The position numbers were made by a program, and so were the translations under genes. Positions 1 to 12,258 of a stretch of DNA of 64,000 nucleotides are shown in pieces. How positions within the stretch are numbered: the first letter of the stretch is position 1; every line of letters starts with the position of its first letter. Source of the stretch: Phanerodontia chrysosporium (taxonomy: Eukaryota; Basidiomycota; Agaricomycetes; Polyporales; Phanerochaetaceae); NCBI GenBank assembly GCA_001910725.1, contig MJGA01000008.1, positions 186,001 to 250,000 of the forward strand, read 5' to 3'. The notes beneath the pieces are model-generated. The model did no database searches. It was not told the DNA's origin and saw only the letters and a program-made list of their open reading frames with translations.

Positions 1-3000
1 CAGCACCAAAGGGGTCGATAGCCTTTGGTGGCGTGAGAGGCGTCGACTTTGGCGGGCGCCTGGGTGGTGCGGGAGCGGGAGCAGAAGGCGGCTCGGGCGA
101 AGACTCGTAGCTTGGAGTGACGCGCACTTGCGCAACTGCAGGGGCGGCGAAGTCGTTCTCGTCCGGGATGACTTCGTGGATCAACTCGTCGATCGTCACG
201 GCTTCAGGCTGCACCTTCTCCGCTTTCTTCGATTTCTTCGCCTTCTTGGGCTTGGGCTCCGCCTTCTTGCTCTTCTTCTTCGGCGGCTCCTCGACCACTG
301 TCGAAATTGACGGCGCTCTCTTCCGTTGCGGAGGTGTTGGAGGCATTGGGGGTGTGGGAGGCGTCGGAGGCGTCGGAGGCGGTGCTCCGTGGTAATCGTG
401 ATGCTGACGACAGGTGCAGGCATCTCATCTTCCGACTCGATGTCTTCGCCAGGGACAACCTTGGGAGCAACCTTCTTGGGTTTCTTCCGTGGTGGCTCCT
501 CCAGGACAAGTTCTTCGTCGAAGGCAGGCGATGGTTCTGGCTCTGGGACTGGTGGAAGCTCAACCTCTTCGCCAACCGGTGTCTCCTGTGGTTCTGGCAC
601 AACAGGCTTCGGCTCTTCGACGTACTTCTTCTGTTTCCGGAATGACAAGCCCTTCAGGCTAGTGGAAACGCTAATACCCAGGCCCACCAACGAGTCCATG
701 GCTGAATCGCGTTCCTCCGCTGCCATCTTGCCGTCAATTGTCGGACCCAAGCGAGCCTTGCCTCGCGACTTCTCCTCCGCCACCATACGCCGGAGCTCCC
801 CTGTGACGACCTGCTCGACGATGTCCTGTTGCAATAAAGCGCGCAAGTCCTTCATGATCAGCTTCTCCGCGTGCTCAATCAGCTCAGCTTCGGACCATGT
901 CGTAGTAGAGGGAAGGGACTGCAGGGACGGGGCGGCATGCACTATAACATTCACCGCTTGACGATTCAGCGTTCGTCTGCCAGTGTTGAGGAACATGGCA
1001 GCTCGCCGAGCCGTGTCTGCCGTCTTGAAGGTGACATACCAGCCTATATGGTCTTGAAGAACCTGCGGTCATAAAGACGATGCTGTGAGAACCGGATCAC
1101 GTCTCCAGAGCATGCCACGCACCTTATCGACCTCAAAGCTGGTAAAGAACTTCTTCACATCCTCCTCCCTGACCGCGCCACTCAACTGGCCACCGTGCGC
1201 CTCGAGGGTGACATAGTCATAGCCGTTCTTCGCCAACTCTTCCACGACCGCTTCATGCTCCCTCTGCTTCGCCGTCCTCGTGAACCCGCCTCTCCTCCGG
1301 ATTGGTGACGGGGACCTCGATGGTGGCAGAGAGTTGTCGTCTTCACGGTCACGCCAAGAGTATGGCCGGCGACCTCGATATGAAGGGGTAGCAGATGAAT
1401 GAGACGACGGAAGAGGCCTAGAGGGATGGCTTCGCGAGTAACTCGGGGGACCGTGGCTTGCGTCGTCGTCACGGGTGCGACCGTATTGGGGTGCGCGGCG
1501 AATGCGAGCAGGGTGGACGACCGAATCTACTGGAGGTGCTGGAAGTCCGGTTGACGCGGATTGCGATGTCGAAGCAGGCGACCGCGGCAAAGGATGAGAG
1601 CTAGATGAGGAACCATTTATGCGGTAGTGCGCGTAGGATGCAGACTGATGTGGCGTGTAATGAGCTGTTCGCATGGACTCCGCCTGCAGCATACTCGGGT
1701 GCGAGCTCGGCCTCCACGGCGCGCTGTTCATCGGCGTATGGCCTGCACTGGTGCTTGGTGTGCCGACAGACGTTGCAGATTCCTTCCTCTTCCGCTCTTC
1801 CTCCTTCTTCTTCTCTTCCGCTCGCCTTTTCTCCTCTCGTTCTCGCTTCCTCCGGTGATCAAGCTCCTTCATCACCGCAGCCAGCTTCTTCCCCTCACCA
1901 TCGAACACAACCTTGAGCTCCTCGCCCTCCACAATAGTCAAGCTGTTGCCGATACCGGTGGCTCCCTTCTTCCCATGCTCCTTCTCCACGCATTTCTTCG
2001 CCTCTTCATGGGTACTGAACCGAATGAGGACGATACCCAAAGCGGCGCCGTTTGCGGTGTTGATCTGGGGCTCGAATGACAGGATGGGACCATATGATGA
2101 GAAGTGGCGCCGTATCGCTTGGTTGGGCGTGAGAGGCGAGATGTTCAGCACCAATACAGCTGCGGGAGGTGGAGGACCAGCCGAATTCGCGTCGTACTAG
2201 ACAGATACGAAGTGTGAGCCTTAAGACGCGCAATTGAACGGTATGAATGCACCTCGTATTTCACTGCGTAGAAGTCCGTACGCGGAGGCCTTGACTTGGT
2301 CTTCGGGTCCTTTCGTGGGTCCCGCGGTACAGGCTCCGGTTCCCCTTCCACGAATTCGCCGTTGAATCTGACCAGCAGTTCCTTCCCCGGCTTGCCCTTG
2401 ACACGCTCAGGACTGGCTTTCTGCACCAAGTCAATGAACGGGCGCAATTTTGGTTCGCGATGCTTGTCTGTTGCATAATCGAACAGGACTTTGAAATCCT
2501 TGCCCTCGGGGTACTCTGATCTTGGTGGAGGCCAATCTGGAAGAACGTATTCCTGAGGCGGTAGCGGCGGCGCTTCCGAAGGGGGAGGCGGTGGTGGACT
2601 CGGTGGTCGCCCTGACGGAGGGGGAGGAGGGGCACCAAGCGAGCCGCTGGACGTGCCTGGGACACCAGGAGGTGGAGGAGGTGGAGGATCAGATGGCGGT
2701 GGTGGGGGTGGAGATGGAGGCCGCCCTGAAGGTGGCGGGGCGGCGGGTGACTGGGTGGCGGCGGGCCTGGCGGTGGTGGAGGTGCGTCGTCAATGGGAGG
2801 CGGTGGTGGAGGAAGATCTGTTGGGGGTGGTGGGGGCGGTGGTGTGCTGGATGGCGGAGGCGGGGGCGGTGGTTCTGTGGTCGGCTGCGGCGGTTGTGGT
2901 CGCAGCCTGAATGATATCAGCGGTTTTGTAGAAGGCAAGCCTACTTGCTGGCTATTGAACTGTACAGGAGTCGTGAAGAAGCTTCGGGGTGCGGTCGGGG

Positions 3001-3505
3001 GCGCGGGCGCAGGCACAGGTGGAGGTGTGTGTGTGGGTGCGGGAACAGAGGCTGGCTCATTTCGCAATTGGTCGGCTACGCCGTTGACTTGGGTACCAAG
3101 TTGCGCTTGAGACGTCGGGTTCTGGACAGATGGGTGAACGGATGAGCTTACTCTGCCGACACGACCTGAGAGACAACCATTCACTCCACTTGGACTACTC
3201 CCGTTCCAGGTGCTCTCCAACTGCTTCCCCTTGTTCCTCATAGCGCTCGGGCCTTTAGGCGGTGCGCCGCTAGCAGGCCCTGTAGGGATTGTAGCGTGGC
3301 CATTCACGTATTTTGAAGGTGCTTTCGGAGGTTGAGGAAGAGCACTGGCACGCTGTGTCAGACTTCGTGGTCCTGTCGGAGGCGTTGCTCCTAACCGCGA
3401 GGAACTGGGCGCGTTCGGTGGCTGAGTAGCAGAGGACGATCCCGCCGATGGCACGAACGAGTTCAACAACGCTCGCGGTGCACGAGGCGGCGCCTTGCCA
3501 GACAT
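1..3505 (-). CDS. set1: Set1-type histone H3-lysine-4 methyltransferase (COMPASS catalytic subunit), 5' part
   Basis: The start is the ATG at 3505 (MSGKAPPRAPRALL). A proline-rich N-terminal region with long P tracts comes first, then a conserved block around LRPFIDLVQKASPERVKGK. An RRM follows (VLVLNISPLTPNQAIRRHF to about 1970), a charged KR/E and S-rich linker, and a second RRM-like segment (GWYVTFKTADTARRAAMFL). A K/P-rich region typical of Set1 upstream of the nSET and SET domains runs to the window edge. Introns fit at 2197-2252, 1063-1122 (GTGCGT donor) and 404-459. The catalytic SET domain must lie left of base 1, so methyltransferase activity is inferred from the N-terminal architecture. 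The proline frame is lost by one base at the GGGG at 2737-2740; adding one base joins the P-rich tracts seamlessly. In yeast the Set1 RRM region contributes to RNA and COMPASS interactions. Confidence 0.8.
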
Positions 3506-5341
3506 CGCCAGTAGCGACGTTGTCGTGGGAGGCAGAAGCAGGACAGTGTTGACGGTGGTGGTGGCAAGAGTCAAGATGCGCGGGCGCAAACTGCCCTCGT
3601 TTTCCGCCTGCCGCCTTGACCCACGGCCGCTTTCCGTCTTCGCGCAGAAATAATAGCAGCGGCCTACGCTACGGTTCACACGACGTAGAAGCTCGAAGTT
3701 CTCAAGTGTATTCGTTCGTGTTGTGTTTCGCCCATCTCACAGAACGCCAATTTTTGACTCACGGAAAGGGAGTAAAATTGACAAGTATCGCCCAAACTGC
3801 TCTGCCATCGCTCCAGCCTAGTTCCCCATGTAGATCCACCCATGTAACATACAGTACACCCAACGCTTCATTCCTTCGTGAATTGGCGGCCCTGTTGTTC
3901 GCCTTCACGAATAGCAGTCGTCAAGGAGGATGACTGGATCTCAGGTAGTGGGGACGAGACAGGTAGGATAATCCTCTCGCGCCGTAACAGCAAAAGAGGT
4001 CAGGGAAAGTGGTGAATGTAATCTTTGGAAGACGAGGAGGACGTCGACGACCAATGAGAGCGAGAACAAAGCGAACCAAATGCGGTGCGCTAAACATTCG
4101 AATTCCGATCACACTCCGCTCGCACTCGCGAAGGCTTGGTCGCCCGAAGAAATGGGTGGCTCCCTTCCCAGAATCCTCTGATTGCAATAGTTATTGCACA
4201 AATGGGTACTGCTATGCATATTACTAACTTAAAAGCTTACTTTAGCATGTGCCTGCATTACAATATTGCTCAGGACACGACTCCGCCTCGAATGTGACAA
4301 CAAGTTGAAGTTGCTTGAGACAATATCTCTAGCGAGTTTACGCGACATGTGGTATCTACTTCGCTCAATATACAGCTATAGTAAGCTTAAAAACTGTGCC
4401 TGCACGTCCTCAAGCTCTGGAAGCGACGGTATGCTTTACACAGGTCGAGGAGGATACACCTGTCACCAGTGTCAGTCAGTACGAGTCTGATTCAGAATAG
4501 CACATGCCGTCTGAGGAAACCTCTCAGAGTTAGCTTGGAATGGCATGAATGTTGATCAGCTATGACTAGCCGGATCTTGAGACGCAGCACGGTCAGGGGT
4601 ATCCGGGGGAACACACACGGCGTTAAGCCGTGAAGACCCGGGAACGTTACCGTGCTCCAGCTTGTCCTCGCTCAGAACCGACTACTCATCGCTGCTTTGA
4701 CAATCTGCTTACATCTGCACATCTTCTTGAATACGATATAATGCTTCTCGTTGTGCTTCCGTGCTACGGCGGGTACCCAATGGAGATTGGCATGTCGACG
4801 TCCGGCATTCACTCCAACCAACCGCACGATTAAGCCATGAGCTAGGCAGATCCAGCTTTTACATGACGAAAAATCCCCTTTGGAAGATTATTCGCATGTC
4901 AAAAATGAAATTTGGACACGGTGCGTGTCTTTGATGTTGCCAGACACACGTACGCCGCGATGATACAGCCAGGCTACCTCGTGGTGGCTGAGCTTATGCC
5001 TAGAACTCGATTGGCATTGTTCAGGTCGCAAAAAGGCATCTCAATCCTGTTATGGGTCCTTATAAGCGTATGATATCCTCTCCGTGACGAAAGGTATCGA
5101 ACTCTGCGGAGATCCACTGATGATCGTCGCCGAGCTTGTCCTACCTCAGTCGAGGTTCGATGCCGCTGTATCGTGAAGCGCGTGTCCTCGTACGCAAGTA
5201 TGCAGCGTGTTCGCGCATGCTTTCCCGGTCGGACACGAGATGTTATACCAACATACATCTTACACCAGCCGCTCGTAACTTACTCGTTGCCTACCCCTCA
5301 CCACTCTCTTCCAGGATCGACTGGCATACGCTGCCACTTCA
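3506..5341. other. Intergenic region between divergent genes
   Basis: This 1.8 kb stretch separates the divergently transcribed Set1 gene and the membrane-protein gene. It presumably carries both promoters. Open frames here are short (105 codons or fewer), have no recognisable motif and do not extend across plausible splice sites. No RNA gene or repeat was recognised. Confidence 0.5.
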
Positions 5342-7114
5342 ATGGCCTCCAATTCTAATCTATTCGATTCCATCAGTCGCATATTCCAGCGTAATGGCTC
5401 CCAAGACTCGCAACTAACCGTAAGCAAGGGCAAGCAAAGGGCCCCTCCAAGTCCTACGTACTACACCGGCGGTCTTAGTCGAAATGCATCCTCTCTTGCG
5501 CTCAACGCAGAGCGCCCGCGACCATCTCAGGTATCGTGGCTTACGCCGACGACTGGTACCCCGTCCCCCAATCGAAGCGTCAGTCCGCGTTCCGACCACT
5601 CAGCATCGTCCCACGACGACGCGGAGGCTGCAACAGATGACCCCACGCAACAAACCCCACTGGCCGCCTCAAGGAGGATTGGTGGCTCTGAGTCAACGCA
5701 TCTGCGTGTCGTGTATCTCGCAGAATCGCCAGGGAGTGCAGCTTCTCTAACACCTGGCAAGCAGTCATTTCCCCTCGACGAGCGGCCTCAATTTCCCACT
5801 ATGCGGCAACGGTCTATGGATTCCATCCCCCTGACACCAGATTCCACTGCATGTAAGTCTTTCCTGCTTGCAAGGAGCTGTACATTGATCAAACGCAGCC
5901 CACACGCCCACTGCATTTCTCAATCGACCACTGAAGCGGACAATCAGCGGAGGCTCTACGAGCACCTTGCGCACCGTTGCCTCTCTAAATGCCCCCTCTA
6001 TCCCACCTGTGGATGTTCGCCCAAACTTTGCTGCATCGCTCGGCGTGACCCCAGGACGCAGGACGAACCTGTCTGCTTCTACGGTACCGGCAGTCGCTCC
6101 AGTCCCGCGGCAGAATATCACGGTCTCTATTATCTACGAAGACTCCGGATCGAACACGAATAGCTTCATCACAGCACCTTCTGTGCGCATATCCTCTACT
6201 AACTCGGAAGTTGACCTAGAACGGGGACCAGACGAGGATGACCGAGCAGTTGACGAGGACGAGGTGTATGAGGAGGGGGAGGAAGAAGACCTCGGCGAGG
6301 CATCGAACCCTTTTGATGACCAAGGCGACTCGTATTACGACGACAGGCACGAGGGTACCGAGCACTCTCACATGAGTTTGCCGAGTGGGCTGTACGACAT
6401 CGAGATGAATCCGCTGCAACGCTCGATGATGCAGACGCCCGCGACCTCGAGCTTCCTCCTGCCCGACCAACGCTCTGCACACCAATATGGTGCGCGAACG
6501 GACGAGCACTCCGTGTTTGACACCATGTCGCGCCGCTCACACACATCGGAGCTCACCGCCGTGGAGGGCGCAATCCAGCAGCGCTGGCGGCTCGGCCTCT
6601 CCTTTGGCTCGTTCCGCAGCGAGCAGCGCGACTGGAAGTCCGACGAGGAGAGCCAGCGGCGCGTCACCTCTGCACGCGTCCTCTTCTGGCTCGGTTTCAT
6701 CGCGCCATGGTGCTGGCTGCTGGGCGGCTGGTATCTGTCCACCGACGGGGAGGTCAAGCCCGATGGGCAGTACCTCGACACGGTTCAGTGGAAGTGGCCG
6801 CACCGCGGCAAGGCGAAGGGCGTGGTGAAGCCCGCGAAAGAGGGAAATTCGAAGAAGACGTTGTCGCCGTTTTGGCGGTTCCATGCGCGAGCGCAGGAAA
6901 CTTTGCCCATGTCACCGGTGGATAACCAATCCGCTCGTTCTGTCCGTTCTGTCCGGTCTGTCCGCTCTACTCGGTCCATAGGGGAGAGAAGAGCGAACAT
7001 CTCCCTTCTATCGACCTGTGGGTGAGGCGATGTAGGATTGCCGCTACAATCAGCGGTGTTCTGCTCTGTGCCGCGGTCATAGCGTGCATCATCGTGCTGG
7101 CCATACGTGGGTAA
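5342..7114 (+). CDS. Uncharacterised Ser-rich, acidic protein with two C-terminal hydrophobic segments
   Basis: I do not recognise the family. The start is the ATG at 5342 (MASNSNLFDSISRIF). The first half is Ser/Thr/Pro-rich and probably disordered. An intron at 5853-5898 (GTAAGT...CGCAG) joins it to a frame with an acidic stretch (DEDEVYEEGEEEDLGE). A conserved-looking block follows (RRVTSARVLFWLGFIAPWCW), whose hydrophobic core is a likely membrane segment. The open frame stops at 7025, but another frame continues as a second strong hydrophobic segment (ISGVLLCAAVIACIIVLAI) to a TAA at 7112. The switch corresponds to one missing base, most simply in the GGGG at 6981-6984. A short intron ending near 7033 is the alternative. 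The layout suggests a membrane protein with a long cytosolic N-terminus; function unknown. Confidence 0.6.
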
Positions 7115-7319
7115 CTGTTTGCTCACACCATATTTACCTACCGGACATTGCATTATTAGGGCGATGACTATCTATACGCACGCACACACTACAATGATCC
7201 TTCGCATTCACACATATGTAAATTATTCTTGCTATGTAGAACAGCATGCCAGAGCGGTACAGATACAGCATGAAATAGATATCCAGTGATCCCCAAGGTA
7301 TACAAAGAAGTGCGTGGAA

Positions 7320-10300
7320 TTATTGGTCGTTGAGTTCGAAATAGGTGCGGAACATGGACTCAGAGCGCAATGATGAGGACGCGACGACGGAGTGAACATG
7401 GAGGAAAAGGCGTGGGAAACGTTTCGTGAAATAGGATAGGAAACCTTCGGCATCGAACCAATCTGTCGTTTGACATTGTCGGGCAGATCCTGGTAATGAT
7501 GTTTCTACACACATAGAAATATCAGCGTTGTTTCTCGACGAGCAAGAGGAATGCACTCACTTTATTGCGCAAAGCGCGCATGAGATCTTGCACCGACCGT
7601 CCGTCATACTTGCGGTACTTGCCCAAGTTCTCTATAAACCACTTGTCTAACCGGGCGTTCCAGTCGCTGCCCACCACGCTGAACGCATCCTTCTCCAGCT
7701 CTATCAGCATCGGGTCTCGCGGGTCGCGACACATAATTTCGAATCGGTCCGATGCGTCCTGGAGGAAATTCAGGCGCTTGCCCGGGTCCCAGAAATAGGG
7801 ATGCAGCAAGCATGTTGACGTGTCAGGTCTACGAGAGACAACGTCAGCACACGTAGGCTTCTGACGTCAAAGCGAGATATACATACCTCTCATACGGTTC
7901 CGGGCTGAGCATCTTGCAGATCAGGTCCACGGCTTCTGAGCCTTCTTCGCCGAACCGCTCTAGCCCATCCAGCCGTTTCTCGTCCTTCAAGATATTCATC
8001 TCCCGCTCGTAGCGCTCACCGAACGGATGTCCGCCGTTCGTGAGCACGTAGTAGAACAGACAGCCAAGTGCAAAGATGTCGACCGACTTGGTCAACCGTG
8101 TTGGCTTGCCGCTGAACGTACTGCTGTCGGAGGTGTTGCCGACGCTACCGCGCGACGACTGCGACTCGTCGCCTGCCGAATCGTCGATCCGTACTTCGCG
8201 GCGAAGCACCTCGGGCGCGCGCCAGCCAACGGTGCCTGCGGCCGCCGTCGGCAGGAAGCTCGTCTGGTCGACCTCGAGCTTCTTGCAGAGGCCAAAGTCG
8301 GAGATGAGCATACGATGGCCCGCGCTCTCACCAACACCCTTTTTCGCGTGTGAGATGAGGATGTTCTGAGGCTTGATGTCGCGGTGAATGATTTTCAACG
8401 CGTGCAGGTGGCGCAAGCCAGAGGTAATCTGGCGCAGGGCGCGCTTCGGCTCGAAGGCGATTGCAATGTCACGGAATTGGTCGGGACGTTCAATGACGTC
8501 CGCCAGTGTCGCAGGGCAAAGCTCGAGAGCAATGTAGAGGAAGTTGGCCTGGGCCTCTTGGTAGTAGTAGCGGATGACGTTCGGATGATCGTCCGATTCC
8601 TGGAGTACGTTGACTTCTCGGTCGGCGAGCGTCACAAAATCATGCAGCAAACGCTTCACTGCGACTGCGCGACCTTGCAACGAGCCCTTGAAGACTACAG
8701 TCCCATGAGATCCGAAGCCTATACAAAAATTAGTCACTGCGAAAGGACAAAGACGGCGACACTTACCAAGAATGGTGTCTGACACGACAAGGGAGGGCAC
8801 TACGGGAATATTCGGTGTAGGCGGCGGTACGACGGCAGGCGAAGGGGATACGACATGTACGGGCTCTCGCTCAGCCTTCGGTGTACCAGGCTCTTCGGGC
8901 ACGCCCTCAGTAGCCGGCTTCGCGTCACCGTTAGCCTCTTCTGTACTACCAGTGATCATCCCCGGCTTCTTCTTCTTTCCCCGTTTCCTTCGTGCAGGTT
9001 TGCGCCTGCCCGGAGTGGGTGCTTGCTCGCTCTCGCTCTCGTCTCCCTCCACGGCATTCTCACCACCTTCATCCTCGTCCCCGGTGAGTACTTCTGCGAT
9101 CTTGACTTCGCCGAACGATACCTTGCTTTTAGGCCGAGGTGTCGTCGGACGTGGGGTGGGCGGATCTACTTCTTCTTGAGGTGTCTGCTCTGGGTTGGGG
9201 CCATTGCTTGCAGGCGAGTCCACGGTAGGAGCTTCGGGCTTCGCCTCTGCGACGGACACTGGCTGAGGCGCAGTGCTGACTGAAGGGGCGCTGCTGAATG
9301 GCACAGGCGAGACTGAGCGCAGTGACCGACGCTCAACCTTCTGGTAAAGCCACGCGAACATCGCCACAAGCGTGACGAGTCCGACGGCATAGGTCGATAG
9401 AGCCTGTGCGGAGTAGCCCACGAATGTTCCTGACGACCCTTCGAGCACCCGTCCGCTCGCTGCAGGCGGCGGGGGAGAGAGGCATTGCCAGCACCGGGGA
9501 TAGGTCCTGACGTATTGTCTTGGCCATCAGCACTGAGCTGCCCGCCAAGGTCGCCCAGGCCTGGCGGGTAGGGTACCGTTGGCGTGCCATCGAGCAGCCT
9601 GCTGAGGCGGGACGACTCGAGCTGGCGCACGCCAGTGAGGCAACGCATGTCCTTGCTTCCATTTCGACAGAGCTCTTTGAGCTTCTTGCGCTTGACAGCC
9701 CGAGCGACCGAGTCCACCTTAGCGGGGAAATCTCTGTCCGGATCGAAGCCTATAGAACCCGGTGGAGGGTCGATCGTGCGACCAACACGAGATGCATAGT
9801 CTTCCTCGAAATTGGCGTCGCCGAACACGACTAATGGGTATTTGTCCGGGCTCATCGCATACAGGGACCCGGTCTCTTCGACCATGCCCACGTATGCACG
9901 TCCCAAGTTAGGGAAGCGGTCTTGCTGCGCAGCAGAGACGAGGTCGACATTCGGCAGGAGATTTTCAAGGCCGATTGTTGGCTGCAGGAGCACGAATGGC
10001 TGGCTCCGCGCTGCGGTTCGGACCACGTCGAATACGGCGACACTAGCGCCAGGCGTTAGCTCATAGTCGGCACGACGGAGACTGCCACCTACATAGGACT
10101 AGCGTACGAGCGAGCCCATACAAGGCGTGCGGCGGGAACAGCATCCGTGTCTGTCTTGAGACTTGACTTGAATGACAGGATCTCGCCGTTAGGGAGGGAT
10201 TGTATGTAGGTATCGTCCGCTGTTCGACGGTATAGGCTTTGCATCACCTGATCCTGGTTGTTCGGGCCATATGTAGAGAACGACAGGTTTTGCACAGGCG

Positions 10301-11115
10301 GACGGGGGAGACCAGGAGTCAGTGGCTTCGTATGGATGGATATGTGATAGTCTATTTATTTGAGAGAATGAGGCTCTGTGGACACGACAGTACAGGCGGG
10401 AACACGTACCTGTGCGACCAATGAAGATCTCCGTGGTAGGTAGATTCCGTCTGGGCGGCTTTGAGCCCTCCAACTCGTCCAAGTCCAGATCATCCTCCTC
10501 CGACTGTCGTGAAATGTCTTCGAATGGGTCCCAAGGACACTCGGAGTGTGGGTCAACTGTAGCCTTCACGCGTCCTGTCTCCAGCTCCACCAAAAGAAGA
10601 GACGTTTCCTTCTTTCCCACAAAGACCTTCATGCTATCATCTCCAGATATGCTGTATGGGGACATCTCCACGAGTTGGGGCATGGAGAACGGAAGCCGTT
10701 GGAGAGGACCATCAGCAGAGGGCATCACGTAGATGTCGCCTGACTGTGGCTCTATGACATAGACCTCGAGCATGTCCTCCTCTCCCGGTTCTGGCGCTGG
10801 GTGCTGAGTGCGTACGAGAGGGCCGAGGGAAGGTGGCACGGAGCCGGAGACGGGTGAAGACATCGACCAGAGGGGATTCCCAGAAGTCCTGTTCAGAGCG
10901 TGCAGGGTGCCATCCACAGAGGCAACAAGCACTATGTCGAGGAGTTCGAGGTTGTCGTTGGGCGCACTAGTGAAGGTATCATGACTGTGTGCGACGTTCA
11001 CGCGAGTGGATAGATCTGTGATTTGGTTGCTGGCCTGAGACCTGAGCGAGACGACCTCCGCAAGACAAAACCCGGCGCATAGGAGTAGCAAAGCTTGTAA
11101 AGAGAGAGGAGCCAT
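7320..11115 (-). CDS. IRE1: IRE1: ER stress sensor kinase/endoribonuclease
   Basis: The start at 11115 gives a signal peptide (MAPLSLQALLLLCAGFCLAE). A lumenal beta-propeller-like sensor domain follows, with SVDGTLHALNRTSG, TEIFIGRTDYHISIHTKPL and VQNLSFSTYGPNNQDQ. After it come a membrane segment (TYAVGLVTLVAMFAWLY), a long acidic/basic linker, a Ser/Thr kinase with GFGSHGTVVFKG, HRDIKPQNIL and SDFGLCKKL, and the KEN RNase domain with LMRALRNK|KHHYQDLPDNVKRQ. Introns fit at 10352-10409, 10043-10092 (branch CTAAC), 9460-9533, 8719-8766, 7829-7886 and 7505-7560. The last exon carries a one-base frame loss near 7448 between IGSMP and EGFLSYFTKRF; both halves are canonical IRE1, so this is probably a sequence error. 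IRE1 senses misfolded ER protein and splices HAC1/XBP1-type mRNA. Confidence 0.95.
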
Positions 11116-12258
11116 GAATAGTCATTGCTTCATGGAGGCAGGTCGAGGGTCTCGAGGTGAAGATGGTCGAAATGAAAGGGAGAATGCTGCCGAGACGGCG
11201 CCTGTCGTACTGCCCTTGGTAGGTCACATGACCTATAATATTCCCGGACAGCTGGTCGAAGCCTCGCTGCGAATTCCCCGATACTCGCACTTGTTCTCAT
11301 GACGTTGTACTGTATGTATGGAGGGCGCAACTACCGCTGATTGCCATGCTGGACCGGAGCGGTGCAATGGAAATTCGGACCTTGCATTCCAGCAGCTATT
11401 GCGCTCACTGTTTCCGCAAGTTCAGGCGTGGTGTAGATGCTATTTGTCCGACGGCTATAAACCTTGCATCACGGATATAACAGCCGTACTCATCACCGCT
11501 AACTTTGTACACAACAGATATTGTCTAGCGGCGAGACTAAATGGGAGCTCAGTTGAAAGCTTAGTCAGCGGCTTCGTGGCGTTGCACAAATGTTTTCTAC
11601 TTCACTGACCGCAGCCCTGGGTTTTCGACCTCTTTTTCTTCGGCTGTTCTTCTTCATTCTTCATTCTTTATTCTTTGTTGGCTGACGAGGCACCATCTGG
11701 ATGTCCTGAGCTTATGTAAGCGTAGTCAGCACAATTTATCTCGTTCTCGTTCTACTCAGCTCAATCTATCTCGTTCTCGTTCTAGCGACCGGCCAATACT
11801 TATACATTGCCGTTCGGGCTATGTACAAGCCCCTGTGTCACATTATGCAGTGCTAGCATTCAATTCGCTTTTTCTGTATTTATTCAAGTCTAGGGACCGT
11901 GTTGAGTTGTCATGGCAAGGCTTCTAAAATCCATTATTCTTCAAAACATTACGAAACTGGAAACTGCAGTTACGATTTCAATCGTAAATCACATCGATAT
12001 ATGTATGTCGTTCCTTTTGGATGAACACTCGGACTGAATGAACTGAACGAGGACCTAGATCTGCTCAACCCTAACCTTACTGAGCCTACCACGTGCCGGT
12101 CAGAGCGCACGTGATGCATCGCGTATACGCGTCTTTGAGTTTTCATCTCCGACCGAATTATCTCCCTTGATTCTGACCATCGTCCGCAACGTCGCACTCG
12201 ACGTCCAGCAGCGCAGGTTTCACATCCAGCCTCTTCTCGATGTTAGAAAGGTGCCGAT
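11116..12258. other. Divergent intergenic region with short tandem repeat
   Basis: This 1.1 kb separates IRE1 (minus) from the coiled-coil gene (plus) and should contain both promoters. A TC-rich run occurs around 11640-11680, and a two-copy 30-bp repeat lies at 11726-11785. No ORF with family features was seen. Confidence 0.5.
11726..11785. repeat. Two-copy 30-bp direct tandem repeat
   Basis: Two adjacent units, 11726-11755 and 11756-11785, share the core ATCTCGTTCTCGTTCTA and differ at only a few positions. Each unit also has an internal TCGTTC duplication. It lies in the IRE1/coiled-coil divergent spacer, in no gene. Confidence 0.75.

Noticed and set aside
2726..2751. A 26-nt GT-AG segment in the Set1 proline tract that would restore the frame if spliced
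   Set aside because: Too short for a spliceosomal intron, and adding one C to the adjacent homopolymer restores the frame while keeping the proline repeat. The same logic applies to a 26-nt candidate near 6955-6980.
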